Origin: an uncultured Bacteroidaceae bacterium
GTDB taxonomy: Bacteria; Bacteroidota; Bacteroidia; Bacteroidales; Bacteroidaceae
Assembly (NCBI GenBank): GCA_934271655.1
Contig: CAKQRW010000034.1
Span: 1-37,341 of the forward strand
Direction: 5' to 3'
Length of the DNA stretch: 37,341 nt
Part shown: piece by piece, positions 24,289 through 31,901 of the stretch
Numbering within the stretch: position 1 is the stretch's first letter
Layout: the number at the start of each line of letters is the position of its first letter
Translations under genes and position numbers: made by a program
Notes under the pieces: generated by a model
The model's input: the letters and a program-made list of their open reading frames with translations, nothing else
What the model was told of the DNA's origin: nothing
The model's database searches: none

Positions 24289-24406
24289 ATTCTTGTGTGT
24301 TTAATATTACTTTTTCTTTCCGATGCCATGCCCGAGCGTGCCGTTCTGGCGCGTTATGGCCATGCCGTTGCTAGGTCTCTTCTTTGTAGAAGACTCCAAA
24401 TCTTTG

Positions 24407-24436
24407 CAAAGTTACAAAAAAAAATCGTTCCACAAT
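24407..24436 (-). promoter_or_regulatory. pheT promoter
   Basis: Minus-strand TAACTTTG at 24407-24414, with ATTG (24433-24436) 18 nt upstream as a near-consensus -33 element. Confidence 0.65.
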
Positions 24437-24521
24437 AGTTAAATGCCTAAATACCTTTGATTTTGTGCTCGCAATCGACGCTTGCGACCTACTTTCATGC
24501 TTGTTGATTGACAAAAAAGCC

Positions 24522-24561
24522 AAAGGCAGATGACTGGAGCTGTGCTCCGCCACCTGCCTTT
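24522..24561 (-). terminator. terminator after the OmpH/Skp-like gene
   Basis: AAAGGCAG..TGACTGGAGC pairs with GCTCCGCCACCTGCCTTT around a 3-nt loop (with G-U pairs and one bulge). The minus strand continues GGCTTTTTTG, a proper T-run. The 24562-24656 stretch between it and the gene holds A+T-rich degenerate repeats of TATtTCATTTT type. Confidence 0.75.
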
Positions 24562-24656
24562 ATTTCATTTTGCAAATGCGTTTATATCATTTTCGTGAAT
24601 GTCTTCATCCTATTTTCATGCACACATTTTTTTCGCATGACAGCAAATTCTGCCTT

Positions 24657-25295
24657 TTATTTCTCTGAGGTTGTCTCCTCGGCCTTCTTTCCGCCCTTGC
24701 CATATCTCTTGTTGAGGGCTTTTACCACCTCGTCTGTGACGTCGTAGCTGTCGTTGGCGTAAAGGACGTTGTCTATGCCCGACGACTTGCACAGGATGAA
24801 ATCATAGCCTTTTGCCTTGGCATACGACTTGGTGAAGCTCTGGATGGTGTCAGTCAGGGCCTGGAACTCCTTCTGGTACTCTTCTTGCAGCGAGTTGCTT
24901 AAGCGGGCCTGGAGTCCTTCGAGGTCTTGCTGCAACTTTTGCAGGCGAGCCTGCTCCACCTCAAACTGCTGCTGGGTGAACTGGTTGCTCTGGTACTTGC
25001 GTGTGAATTCCTGCATCTGTGCGCTGAAATTCTTTCCTTTGGCATTGATGGTCGCTTCAGCGTTTGCGCGCTTCTTGGCGAACTCCTCTTCCAGGTCCTT
25101 GCACTTTTGGTACTGCGATGTGAGTGTGTCAATCTGCACGAAAGCGATTTTGTAACCCTGAGCAGGAGACTCGGCCGGCTTGGCTGACTCTATGTCCTCG
25201 TCGCTGTTCTTTGCAGAATTGCCGCATGATGCCACGGTTGCTGCAACAGCTGTCATGAAGAATCCGCCGAGCAGGATTTTTGTAATGTTTCTCAT
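24657..25295 (-). CDS. OmpH/Skp-like periplasmic chaperone, lipid-anchored form
   Basis: 212 residues. A signal peptide with a lipobox (AATVAS-Cys24) precedes an acidic linker. The OmpH/Skp region (~48-200) starts with the typical KIAFVQIDTLTSQYQ, continues as a long charged coiled coil (CKDLEEEFAKKRANAEATIN, QFEVEQARLQKLQQDLEG) and returns to a short beta element (YDFILCKSSGIDNVLYAND). This is the jellyfish-shaped trimer that holds unfolded outer-membrane proteins in the periplasm. Classical Skp is soluble; the clear lipobox implies membrane anchoring here. The C-terminus is Lys/Glu-rich. It is probably cotranscribed with the 67-residue membrane protein upstream. Confidence 0.9.
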   Translation of the reverse strand: MRNITKILLGGFFMTAVAATVASCGNSAKNSDEDIESAKPAESPAQGYKIAFVQIDTLTSQYQKCKDLEEEFAKKRANAEATINAKGKNFSAQMQEFTRKYQSNQFTQQQFEVEQARLQKLQQDLEGLQARLSNSLQEEYQKEFQALTDTIQSFTKSYAKAKGYDFILCKSSGIDNVLYANDSYDVTDEVVKALNKRYGKGGKKAEETTSEK

Positions 25296-25326
25296 TTTTC
25301 TATTTGATTTTTATTATGTTCTTGTA

Positions 25327-25399
25327 TGGTGCCACATGCCTACCCCTCTCTGGTGTCACATGTCTACCCTCAGTGTAGTGTCACATGCTTACTCTCTGA
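25327..25399. repeat. three ~24-nt tandem copies of a CDS 3' end
   Basis: Units 25327-25350, 25351-25375 and 25376-25399 share TgGTGtCACATGcctACcctct. The third contains the stop codon (25389-25391) of the 67-residue protein gene; the first two each have CTA, a TAG stop, at the equivalent place. Confidence 0.85.
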
Positions 25400-25592
25400 T
25401 GGCGTGTGGAGATTTGTGGCGCATGGCAAAGTCTTGGCTCTGCACGCATCCTATGCCTCTTTCTCTCATGGCCTTTGACTGGCTGACGTGTGTCTTCACA
25501 AAGCGGCCGTTTTTCTTGAAAAGTATTCTCACAGAGAGAAAAAGCACGGAAATCCCTATTATTATTGCAGAAAAGATGATGAGTTTTATCAT
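25389..25592 (-). CDS. 67-residue single-pass membrane protein
   Basis: An N-terminal membrane helix (MIKLIIFSAIIIGISVLFLSV) is followed by a basic juxtamembrane stretch and KNGRFVKTHVSQSKAMRERG and IGCVQSQD. I recall the pattern KNGRF...H...SKAMRxRGIxCVQSxD as a conserved small Bacteroidales protein without known function; the invariant Cys and basic residues suggest a cytoplasmic binding function. A -7 box lies 31 nt upstream (25623-25630). It precedes the OmpH/Skp-like gene by 93 nt on the same strand, so an envelope-related role is plausible but only inferred. Confidence 0.75.
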   Translation of the reverse strand: MIKLIIFSAIIIGISVLFLSVRILFKKNGRFVKTHVSQSKAMRERGIGCVQSQDFAMRHKSPHAIRE

Positions 25593-25622
25593 TTATATAT
25601 ACCTTTGTGTTGTTTTTTGCTA

Positions 25623-25630
25623 CAAAGATA
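25623..25630 (-). promoter_or_regulatory. -7 box for the small membrane protein gene
   Basis: Minus-strand TATCTTTG fits TAnnTTTG; the -33 region has only a poor match (TCTG about 16 nt upstream). Confidence 0.5.
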
Positions 25631-25730
25631 CGGGTTATATTCGTTTCAGACTTCCTGCGGGCTGACTAAACGTCATTTTTTAACCTAATTTATGACTTCT
25701 GGATATACAAAACATAAAAACATCATAAGT

Positions 25731-26099
25731 ATGAATACACGCAATCAACATTGGTGTCCCAATGGATTCTTTCCGCTTTTGGTGCGGATAGAGATGAAAA
25801 GGCGGGGCACGGAATCAGGACTCCCGGAAGCTGGCGGCCTGACTCCGCAGAACCTCTTGGCGAGATTCGTCAAGGAAGCCGCCCTAACATACGATTTGCT
25901 CCTGCCGCACGAGGATGTGGAGCCTTCCCGGACCGCTGCCCAAACGTCGTCTGGCGGCAGCACGGCTGAGATGCGCATAGCCGTGCCTTTTGCGGACAGG
26001 GAAAACATCAGGATATCCTACAACATCTTCGCCAGCACGATTGACGAGGAGTGTGGAGACAACGGAATCTTTCATTTTCACATGGAGAGCGATTTCTGA
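25731..26099 (+). CDS. unrecognised 122-residue protein
   Basis: The frame runs from MNTRNQHWCPNGFFPLLVRI to the TGA at 26097-26099; an alternative ATG at 25692 would add 13 residues. It has no signal peptide or membrane helix. Visible parts are a short N-terminal hydrophobic strand, a helix with LTPQNLLARFVKEAALTYDLLL (~42-63), a Gly/Ser/Thr-rich linker and a C-terminal beta-like part (NIRISYNIFASTIDEECGD). I do not recognise it. It is the first plus-strand gene after the minus-strand block. G+C-rich codons differ from the A+T-rich flanks and support coding. The 3' end runs into a set of degenerate repeats. Confidence 0.6.
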   Translation: MNTRNQHWCPNGFFPLLVRIEMKRRGTESGLPEAGGLTPQNLLARFVKEAALTYDLLLPHEDVEPSRTAAQTSSGGSTAEMRIAVPFADRENIRISYNIFASTIDEECGDNGIFHFHMESDF

Positions 26100-26205
26100 A
26101 TAGAGGCTTCCAGGATGAAGGGTGATTCCTGAACGAAAGGCATTTCCTGAATGAATAGCTATTCCTAATCAGGAGGCCCATCCTGAATGAAGAGCGGATT
26201 TCTGA
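26091..26205. repeat. degenerate repeats starting at a CDS stop codon
   Basis: Copies of a gATTtCTGAAtgaa-type unit follow at about 26091, 26124, 26144, 26164, 26184 and 26200. The first contains the stop codon of the 122-residue gene. Spacing is about 16-33 nt. They fill the spacer up to the prs promoter region. Confidence 0.6.
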
Positions 26206-26319
26206 GAAAAACAAGCTCCGTTGACAGTTGCAGGCGCTTATTTTTTGTAAAATAATCGTAACATGTCGCCCAATGGAGCTTTTTTGCTTAAATTCCTTTC
26301 TACATTTGGCCTTTTTAGC

Positions 26320-26327
26320 TACCTTTG
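26320..26327 (+). promoter_or_regulatory. -7 box for prs
   Basis: TACCTTTG matches TAnnTTTG, 40 nt before the start codon. No consensus TTTG is at 19-20 nt; a T-rich stretch occupies that place. Confidence 0.55.
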
Positions 26328-26367
26328 CACAAAAATAACCTACAATTTCAAAACAAAAAAGAAAATC

Positions 26368-27309
26368 ATGAGTGAAGTAAGACCATTCAAGGTATTCTCA
26401 GGTACTAAGACAAGGTATTTGGCAGAGAAGATCTGCCAGAGTTTGGACTGCCCACTCGGCAACATGATCATCACACATTTTGCCGATGGAGAGTTTGCAG
26501 TTTCGTTTGAGGAGTCTATCAGAGGCAATGACGTATTCCTCGTCCAGTCAACATTCCCTAATAGTGACAACCTCATGGAGCTGTTGCTGATGATTGACGC
26601 AGCCAAGCGTGCCAGCGCAAAGAGCATCATAGCAGTCATCCCTTATTTCGGATGGGCCCGTCAAGACAGAAAGGACAAGCCAAGAGTGAGCATCGGAGCC
26701 AAGCTCATTGCGGACCTGCTTAGTGTGGCTGGCATCGACCGCCTCATTACCATGGACTTGCACGCAGACCAGATACAGGGATTCTTCGATGTACCTGTTG
26801 ACCATCTCTATGGTTCGCTCGTCGAGGTGCCATATGTGGAGTCGCTCAATCTGGAAAACCTCGTCATAGCCACTCCTGATGTGGGCGGTGCCAAGAGAGC
26901 CGGACTCTTTGCAAAGAAGCTCCACGCTCCGCTTGTGCTCTGCAACAAGACAAGAGCCAGAGCCAATGTGGTGGACTCTATCCAGATCATCGGCGACGTG
27001 AAGGACAAGAATGTCGTGCTCGTGGACGATATGGTCGACACAGCAGGAACCATCACACGCGCTGCCGACGAGATGCTGAAGGCTGGAGCCAAGAGCGTGA
27101 GAGCTGTGGCAAGCCATTGCGTCATGAGCGATCCTGCAGGAGACAGAGTGCAGAACTCTTCCCTCACAGAGATTGTCTTCACAGACTCTATACCATTCGA
27201 CAGCGGCAAGTGCGCCAAGGTGAAGCAACTGTCTATCGCAGACATGTTTGCCCGCGCCATCCGCGCCGTGTCTGAGCAGAAGAGCGTCAGCGAGGAATTC
27301 AACTTCTAA
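26368..27309 (+). CDS. prs: ribose-phosphate pyrophosphokinase
   Basis: Makes PRPP from ribose 5-phosphate and ATP for nucleotide, His, Trp and NAD synthesis. 313 residues from MSEVRPFKVFSG; the longer in-frame upstream reading passes through the promoter and is not used. Class I PRPP synthetase motifs are present: the FADGEFAVSFEESIRGNDVF segment, the flexible loop FGWARQDRKDKPRVSI, LITMDLHADQIQGFF with the metal-binding His, DVGGAKRAGLFAK and the PRPP loop VLVDDMVDTAGTI. A structured 3' region follows. Its neighbours are not functionally linked. Confidence 0.97.
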   Translation: MSEVRPFKVFSGTKTRYLAEKICQSLDCPLGNMIITHFADGEFAVSFEESIRGNDVFLVQSTFPNSDNLMELLLMIDAAKRASAKSIIAVIPYFGWARQDRKDKPRVSIGAKLIADLLSVAGIDRLITMDLHADQIQGFFDVPVDHLYGSLVEVPYVESLNLENLVIATPDVGGAKRAGLFAKKLHAPLVLCNKTRARANVVDSIQIIGDVKDKNVVLVDDMVDTAGTITRAADEMLKAGAKSVRAVASHCVMSDPAGDRVQNSSLTEIVFTDSIPFDSGKCAKVKQLSIADMFARAIRAVSEQKSVSEEFNF

Positions 27310-27323
27310 GAGAGTTAACAGAT

Positions 27324-27415
27324 AAAATAGCAAGATAGAGGATACGGGACGCTCAGCCATAGCCGCACTTAGGTGGCATGGACAACAAGTGTGCCATATC
27401 CCCTATTTTGTTTTT
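27324..27415 (+). terminator. structured 3' region/terminator after prs
   Basis: AAAATAG (27324-27330) pairs with CTATTTT (27403-27409), followed by GTTTTT. Inside, TGGCA pairs with TGCCA (around 27374-27396) and AGAGGATA nearly pairs with TATCCCCT. The large interior is unusual for a simple terminator and could be a folded RNA. Confidence 0.45.
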
Positions 27416-27573
27416 GCGACTTGCATCTTTCACGAATGCTGTTTTTGTCTGCCACATGCGAGCAAGCACAACTGAGATGGCGACAAGGCACTTTATTCAT
27501 AAGCAGGTTTGCCTGCCACACAAAGCATGCGCAACAGCAAAACGACACATTTATAATAATAGAATCTATTAGC

Positions 27574-28269
27574 ATGAAGTTTGCCATACTTGCCGCAGGA
27601 GAAGGCTCAAGACTGGCCCAGGAAGGAGTGGAGCTTCCCAAGCCTCTCGTCAGAGTGAACGGCGAAGCCATGATAGACCGTCTCATACGCATCTATAATG
27701 AATGCGGAGCTGATGATATCTTTATCATCACAAACAACATGACCGACATGACAAAGAATCATCTCGCCGACCTGCAACGCGTCAACCCAAGGCTGCACGT
27801 CATGGTGAAGACCACACCGTCGAGCATGCACAGCTTCTATGAGCTGAGGCAGGTGATGGGGAAAGGCAAATTCTGCCTCTCCACGGTCGACACCATTTTC
27901 CATGAGGACGAGTTCAAGCAGTATATCAACGACTGGAAACACTCAGACATGGACGGCATGATGGCTGTGACCGACTATATCGACGACGAGAAGCCTCTTT
28001 ACGTGGCTACCGACGACGACATGAACATCACAGGCTTCCTGGACAAGGAACCACAGAAATTCATATCGGGAGGCATATACGCTCTTGATGACAAGTCTTT
28101 CAAAATCCTTGACAAATGCATAGAGGAGGGACTGTCGAGAATGCGCAACTTCCAGCGTCAGCTCGTGAAGGATGGTCTCAGGCTAAAGGCATGCCCCTTC
28201 AGTAAGATACTGGATGTAGACCATGCTTCCGACATAGAGAAGGCCGAGGCTTTCCTGAAAAGCAAATAG
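27574..28269 (+). CDS. sugar-phosphate nucleotidyltransferase family protein
   Basis: 231 residues from MKFAILAAGEGSRL; the frame is open further upstream, but that part has no family character. The nucleotide-binding signature AAGEGSRLAQEGVELPKPLV (7-26) marks the NTP_transferase fold, with STVDTIFHEDEF (~109-120) giving the metal-binding Asp. There is no C-terminal left-handed beta-helix or acyltransferase. Such short proteins activate sugar-1-phosphates to NDP-sugars; substrate and nucleotide cannot be read. GH43 follows 35 nt later on the same strand, so the two may be cotranscribed, although one is cytoplasmic and the other exported. Confidence 0.85.
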   Translation: MKFAILAAGEGSRLAQEGVELPKPLVRVNGEAMIDRLIRIYNECGADDIFIITNNMTDMTKNHLADLQRVNPRLHVMVKTTPSSMHSFYELRQVMGKGKFCLSTVDTIFHEDEFKQYINDWKHSDMDGMMAVTDYIDDEKPLYVATDDDMNITGFLDKEPQKFISGGIYALDDKSFKILDKCIEEGLSRMRNFQRQLVKDGLRLKACPFSKILDVDHASDIEKAEAFLKSK

Positions 28270-28304
28270 AGATTATTAACACTAACAAACCTAAACCTCA
28301 AATC

Positions 28305-30290
28305 ATGAAAGGTAAATTCTTACTAACATTGACAGTATGCTCGTCACTCGCCGCTCCTATGGTGGCGTCGGGCAGGACCAAAGTGCAGCAGGAGCAGGAC
28401 CCCAACGAGATGGTGGCATACCTGTTCACTTATTTCAATAGCAATGCTCCAGAAGACGAGCAGATATGCTACGCCATTTCTGATGATGGCTACAACTTCA
28501 CACCACTCAACCATGGCAATCCTGTGATATCGTCAGACACGATAGCCTACACGCAATGTGTGCGCGACCCACACATCCTCAGGGCTGAAGATGGCAAGAC
28601 ATTCTATATGGTGGCCACCGACATGCGCTCCAGCCATGGATGGTCAAGCAACAGGGGCATGGTGCTCTTGAAGTCTACCGACCTCATCAATTGGCAGCAT
28701 TCAGCCATCAACTTCCCTACACGCTACACCAAAGCGTGGAAGAATGTCATCCGCGTGTGGGCTCCAGAGACCATTTACGACCGCAAGGCTGGCAAATACA
28801 TGGTGTTCTACTCTCTCCGCACCTCTGACCCAGGAAGCTACGACAAGATATACTACCAGTATGCCAACAAGGACTTCACCGACCTTGAGGGCGAGCCAAA
28901 ATGGCTTTTTGACGCAGGCAACGCCACTATCGACGGCGACATAGTATATAACGACAAAGACCAGCTCTACCACCTCTTCTACAAGCAGGAGTCGGGCAGA
29001 GGCATCTACCAGGCTACAGCTTCAAACCTGACAGACCGCTGGAAGATGATAGATGGCAACGTGGAGCAGACAAAGGAAGCTGTGGAAGGCGTGGGCGTGT
29101 GCAAGACACTTGACGGCCAGTCATGGATCATCATGTACGACTGCTACGCCAATGGCCATTACCAGTTCTGCAAGTCGGAAGACCTGAAGACATTCTCGTT
29201 CGTGCAGAACACGGAGACAAAGGGCAAGTTCACTCCGCGCCACGGCACCATCATCCCTATCACACGTGCGGAGAAGGAGAGGTTGCTCAAAGAGTTTGGC
29301 AACTTCAACCAGCCTGTCATGCCTGGATTCCACGCCGATCCAGAGATAATGTATTCCAACAAGACAAAGAAATACTACATCTACAGCACTACCGACGGCA
29401 CTCCAGGATGGGGCGGACACGACTTCAGCGTATTCTCCTCTGACGACCTGGTCAACTGGACAGACGAGGGCAAGATGCTTGATGTGAAGGGCGACCAAGT
29501 GAAATGGGCTAATGGCAACGCATGGGCCCCATGCATTATAGAGCGCAAACAAAAGGATGGTTCGTACAAGTACTATTTCTACTTCTCTGCTCATGACACG
29601 CGTCCTGGCTTCAACCGCAAGTCTATAGGATGTGCCGTAAGCGACTCTCCTACAGGTCCTTTCACAGACTGCGGACATCCTGTCGTAGACCAACTGCCGG
29701 AGGGCCAGAAGCACGGCCAGCAGATTGATGTGGACGTGTTCCAGGACCCTAAGTCGGGAAAATTCTACCTCTACTGGGGCAACGGATACATGGCTGGCGC
29801 AGAGCTCAACGACGACATGACAAGCGTGAAGAAAGAGACTGTGAAACTGATGACTCCTAAGGGTGGCTCTCTCCAGACATGGGCTTATCGTGAGGCACCA
29901 TATGTCATCTACCGCAAAGGCACATATTACTTCATGTGGTCGGTTGACGATACAGGCTCGCCCAACTATCACGTATGCTACGGCACAAGCAAGACACCTC
30001 TTGGCGACATCGTCATAGACGAGAACAACTACAAGGTAATCTCGCAGGTGCCAGAAAACAAGATTTATGGCACAGCACACAACTCTGTCGTCCAGGTGCC
30101 AGGCAAGGATGAGTGGTACATCTGCTACCATCGCATCAACAAGAACTATGTCGACAAGAAATATGGCGGCGGCGTTCCTGGCACACACCGTGAAGTGTGC
30201 ATAGACAAAATGACATTCGACAAGAAGGGCAATATCGTGCCCGTTACTCCTACGCTAAACGGCCCTGCGCCGCTGAAGGTGAAGAAGTGA
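28305..30290 (+). CDS. secreted two-domain glycoside hydrolase family 43 protein
   Basis: 661 residues with a signal peptide (LLTLTVCSSLAAPMVASG). Two five-bladed GH43-type propellers are in tandem: domain 1 about 35-330 and domain 2 about 338-655. Each retains the three acidic positions. Domain 1 has Asp88 (RDPHIL), Asp210/212 (TIDGDIVY) and Glu261 (VEGVGV). Domain 2 has Asp345 (GFHADPEI), Asp475/477 (QIDVDVF) and Glu530 (YREAPYV). Residue assignments are by motif, not alignment. GH43 enzymes are arabinofuranosidases, xylosidases or galactosidases acting on plant polysaccharides. The protein has no T9SS tail or lipobox, so it is probably periplasmic. No SusC/SusD pair is in the window. A terminator follows at 30311-30343. 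Confidence 0.9.
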   Translation: MKGKFLLTLTVCSSLAAPMVASGRTKVQQEQDPNEMVAYLFTYFNSNAPEDEQICYAISDDGYNFTPLNHGNPVISSDTIAYTQCVRDPHILRAEDGKTFYMVATDMRSSHGWSSNRGMVLLKSTDLINWQHSAINFPTRYTKAWKNVIRVWAPETIYDRKAGKYMVFYSLRTSDPGSYDKIYYQYANKDFTDLEGEPKWLFDAGNATIDGDIVYNDKDQLYHLFYKQESGRGIYQATASNLTDRWKMIDGNVEQTKEAVEGVGVCKTLDGQSWIIMYDCYANGHYQFCKSEDLKTFSFVQNTETKGKFTPRHGTIIPITRAEKERLLKEFGNFNQPVMPGFHADPEIMYSNKTKKYYIYSTTDGTPGWGGHDFSVFSSDDLVNWTDEGKMLDVKGDQVKWANGNAWAPCIIERKQKDGSYKYYFYFSAHDTRPGFNRKSIGCAVSDSPTGPFTDCGHPVVDQLPEGQKHGQQIDVDVFQDPKSGKFYLYWGNGYMAGAELNDDMTSVKKETVKLMTPKGGSLQTWAYREAPYVIYRKGTYYFMWSVDDTGSPNYHVCYGTSKTPLGDIVIDENNYKVISQVPENKIYGTAHNSVVQVPGKDEWYICYHRINKNYVDKKYGGGVPGTHREVCIDKMTFDKKGNIVPVTPTLNGPAPLKVKK

Positions 30291-30310
30291 CATCGCACGA
30301 CGACACGGCA

Positions 30311-30343
30311 GCGGGGATTGTGGAATCCACAGTCCCCGCTTTT
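30311..30343 (+). terminator. terminator after the GH43 gene
   Basis: GCGGGGATTGTGG (30311-30323) pairs with CCACAGTCCCCGC (30327-30339) with one G-U, a 3-nt loop and a TTTT run. Confidence 0.9.
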
Positions 30344-30388
30344 CGTTGCAAGCTGTCACAACTTATATATAATATCTACAAAGAGAAC

Positions 30389-31435
30389 ATGAACATATAC
30401 TTTCCCGCCGAATGGCACAACCAGCAGTTTGTGCAGATGACATGGCCTCACATGCACACAGACTGGGCTCCTGTGATAGACGAGGCCATAGATTGCTTTT
30501 GCAACATAGCCAGAGATATTGCTCGGCATGAGCAGCTTCTCATCGCGTCGCAATATCCTGATGAGACATTGGAGCACCTGGCAAAAAGGGGCGTCGAATC
30601 AGACAACATCATAGTGGCCCAATGCTTGACCAACGACACCTGGGCACGAGACCACGCTTTTCTCTCATGTCTTGATAAAGACTCTGGCACGATTGTCCTC
30701 AGGGACTTCCAGTTCAATGGTTGGGGACTGAAGTTTGCGGCCAATCATGACAATATGATAAACACAAATGTGCTTGATATTATCAAGGACTTGTATGCTG
30801 GCGCAACATGCCTGTATGAGAATTGCCTCGACTTCGTGTTTGAGGGAGGCAGCGTGGAAAGCGATGGAGAGGGAACATTGATGGTCACTTCAAGCTGTCT
30901 GCTTTCTCCCAACCGCAATAATACTGTAGACCAGAAAGGTATAGAGCAGAGGTTAAAGAACGAGTTTAACGCCAAGAGAGTGCTTTGGGTAAACCATTCG
31001 TGGCTGGCTGGAGATGATACAGACGGACACATCGACACGGTGGCACGTTTCTGCTCAGCAAGTTCCATAGCCTATGTCAAGTGCTACGACACCTGCGATG
31101 AGCACTACGATGAACTTGAGGCTATGGAAGCAGAGCTACAAGCCTTCCGTACCGCAGATGGCCAACCATACAAGCTTTTCCCTCTTCCACTGCCAGACCC
31201 TTGCTTTGACGAGGAGGGAAATCGCCTGCCTGCCACATATGCCAACTTTCTCATAATAAACGGAGCAGTTCTGATGCCAACATACAATCAGCCACAGAAA
31301 GATGAAGAGGCGGCCAACCAGCTCGCCAAGGCTTTCCCTGGCTACGAGATAATAGGCGTTGACTGCTGCGTGCTCATCAAGCAACATGGCTCGCTCCATT
31401 GTTCCACCATGCAGTATCCTTCTGCGGAACATTAA
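30389..31435 (+). CDS. agmatine deiminase family protein
   Basis: 348 residues from MNIYFPAEWHNQQFVQMTWP. This is the PAD-type pentein fold: WARDHA (~85-90), FEGGSVESDGEGTL (151-164), GDDTDGHIDTVARF (208-221) with His214, and the C-terminal GSLHCSTMQYP (334-344) with the nucleophile Cys338. The agmatine deiminase reaction gives N-carbamoylputrescine plus ammonia; arginine-like substrates are possible. The usual partner, N-carbamoylputrescine amidase, is absent from this window. The longer in-frame reading overlaps the GH43 gene and the terminator and is rejected. The 3' end runs into degenerate repeats and a terminator hairpin at 31659-31705. Confidence 0.92.
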   Translation: MNIYFPAEWHNQQFVQMTWPHMHTDWAPVIDEAIDCFCNIARDIARHEQLLIASQYPDETLEHLAKRGVESDNIIVAQCLTNDTWARDHAFLSCLDKDSGTIVLRDFQFNGWGLKFAANHDNMINTNVLDIIKDLYAGATCLYENCLDFVFEGGSVESDGEGTLMVTSSCLLSPNRNNTVDQKGIEQRLKNEFNAKRVLWVNHSWLAGDDTDGHIDTVARFCSASSIAYVKCYDTCDEHYDELEAMEAELQAFRTADGQPYKLFPLPLPDPCFDEEGNRLPATYANFLIINGAVLMPTYNQPQKDEEAANQLAKAFPGYEIIGVDCCVLIKQHGSLHCSTMQYPSAEH

Positions 31436-31545
31436 GGCAGACGCTGATAAGAGAGGTCAGAACTGGCGTTAATACAGAAGATAATGCTCTATGCTAATGC
31501 AGAACAGCAAGGCCTGTGATAACGCTGAACATGATGTCCTAAGCA
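31430..31545. repeat. degenerate repeats after the agmatine deiminase stop
   Basis: TAAggCAGACgctgAtAA, TAAtaCAGAAgATAAtgct and TAAtgCAGAAcagcaAGG recur at about 31433, 31471 and 31495, followed by further ..gctGAACatgA units. The first starts at the stop codon. Divergence is high. Confidence 0.45.
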
Positions 31546-31658
31546 AAAGCTCTATTAAGACCTTCCACTCAAGTATATTAACGTATGCATACCGAGCGAA
31601 TCACAGGATGGAGCCGCTTGTCAGACTAATTTCTTTTTGGACACGAGAAAACACATGC

Positions 31659-31705
31659 AAGGTGCGATAGCTGCGACACAACATAGCCGTAGCATATCGC
31701 ACCTT
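31659..31705 (+). terminator. terminator hairpin after the agmatine deiminase gene
   Basis: AAGGTGCGATA (31659-31669) pairs perfectly with TATCGCACCTT (31695-31705), with further imperfect pairing inside (GCTGCG with CGTAGC), followed by TATATTTCTT. The 466-nt spacer 31436-31901 otherwise holds the repeats described and the promoter at 31785-31816. Confidence 0.7.
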
Positions 31706-31784
31706 ATATTTCTTGTAATATTACGTTTATTTTGTACTAACAGGGAATTTTTGCTACAAGAATATCAAATTTTGCAAACTCGAC

Positions 31785-31816
31785 TTTGCGATTTTAAAAA
31801 TAAAACGCTATATTTG
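31785..31816 (+). promoter_or_regulatory. promoter of the AAA_14-type ATPase gene
   Basis: TTTG (31785-31788) and TATATTTG (31809-31816) with a 20-nt spacer; leader of about 80 nt. Confidence 0.8.
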
Positions 31817-31901
31817 CATCAATTTTAGTCGTAAAGTCAAAAAAAAGAATTTGACATGCGGCTGATGCTAACATCATTAAAAAACAAGAACAAAAAGAAT
31901 T

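Noticed and set aside
29121..30188. A 355-residue minus-strand ORF
   Set aside because: Antisense to the GH43 gene and without family character.
31637..31828. A 63-residue plus-strand ORF
   Set aside because: It covers the terminator hairpin and the promoter of the ATPase gene; not a plausible CDS.
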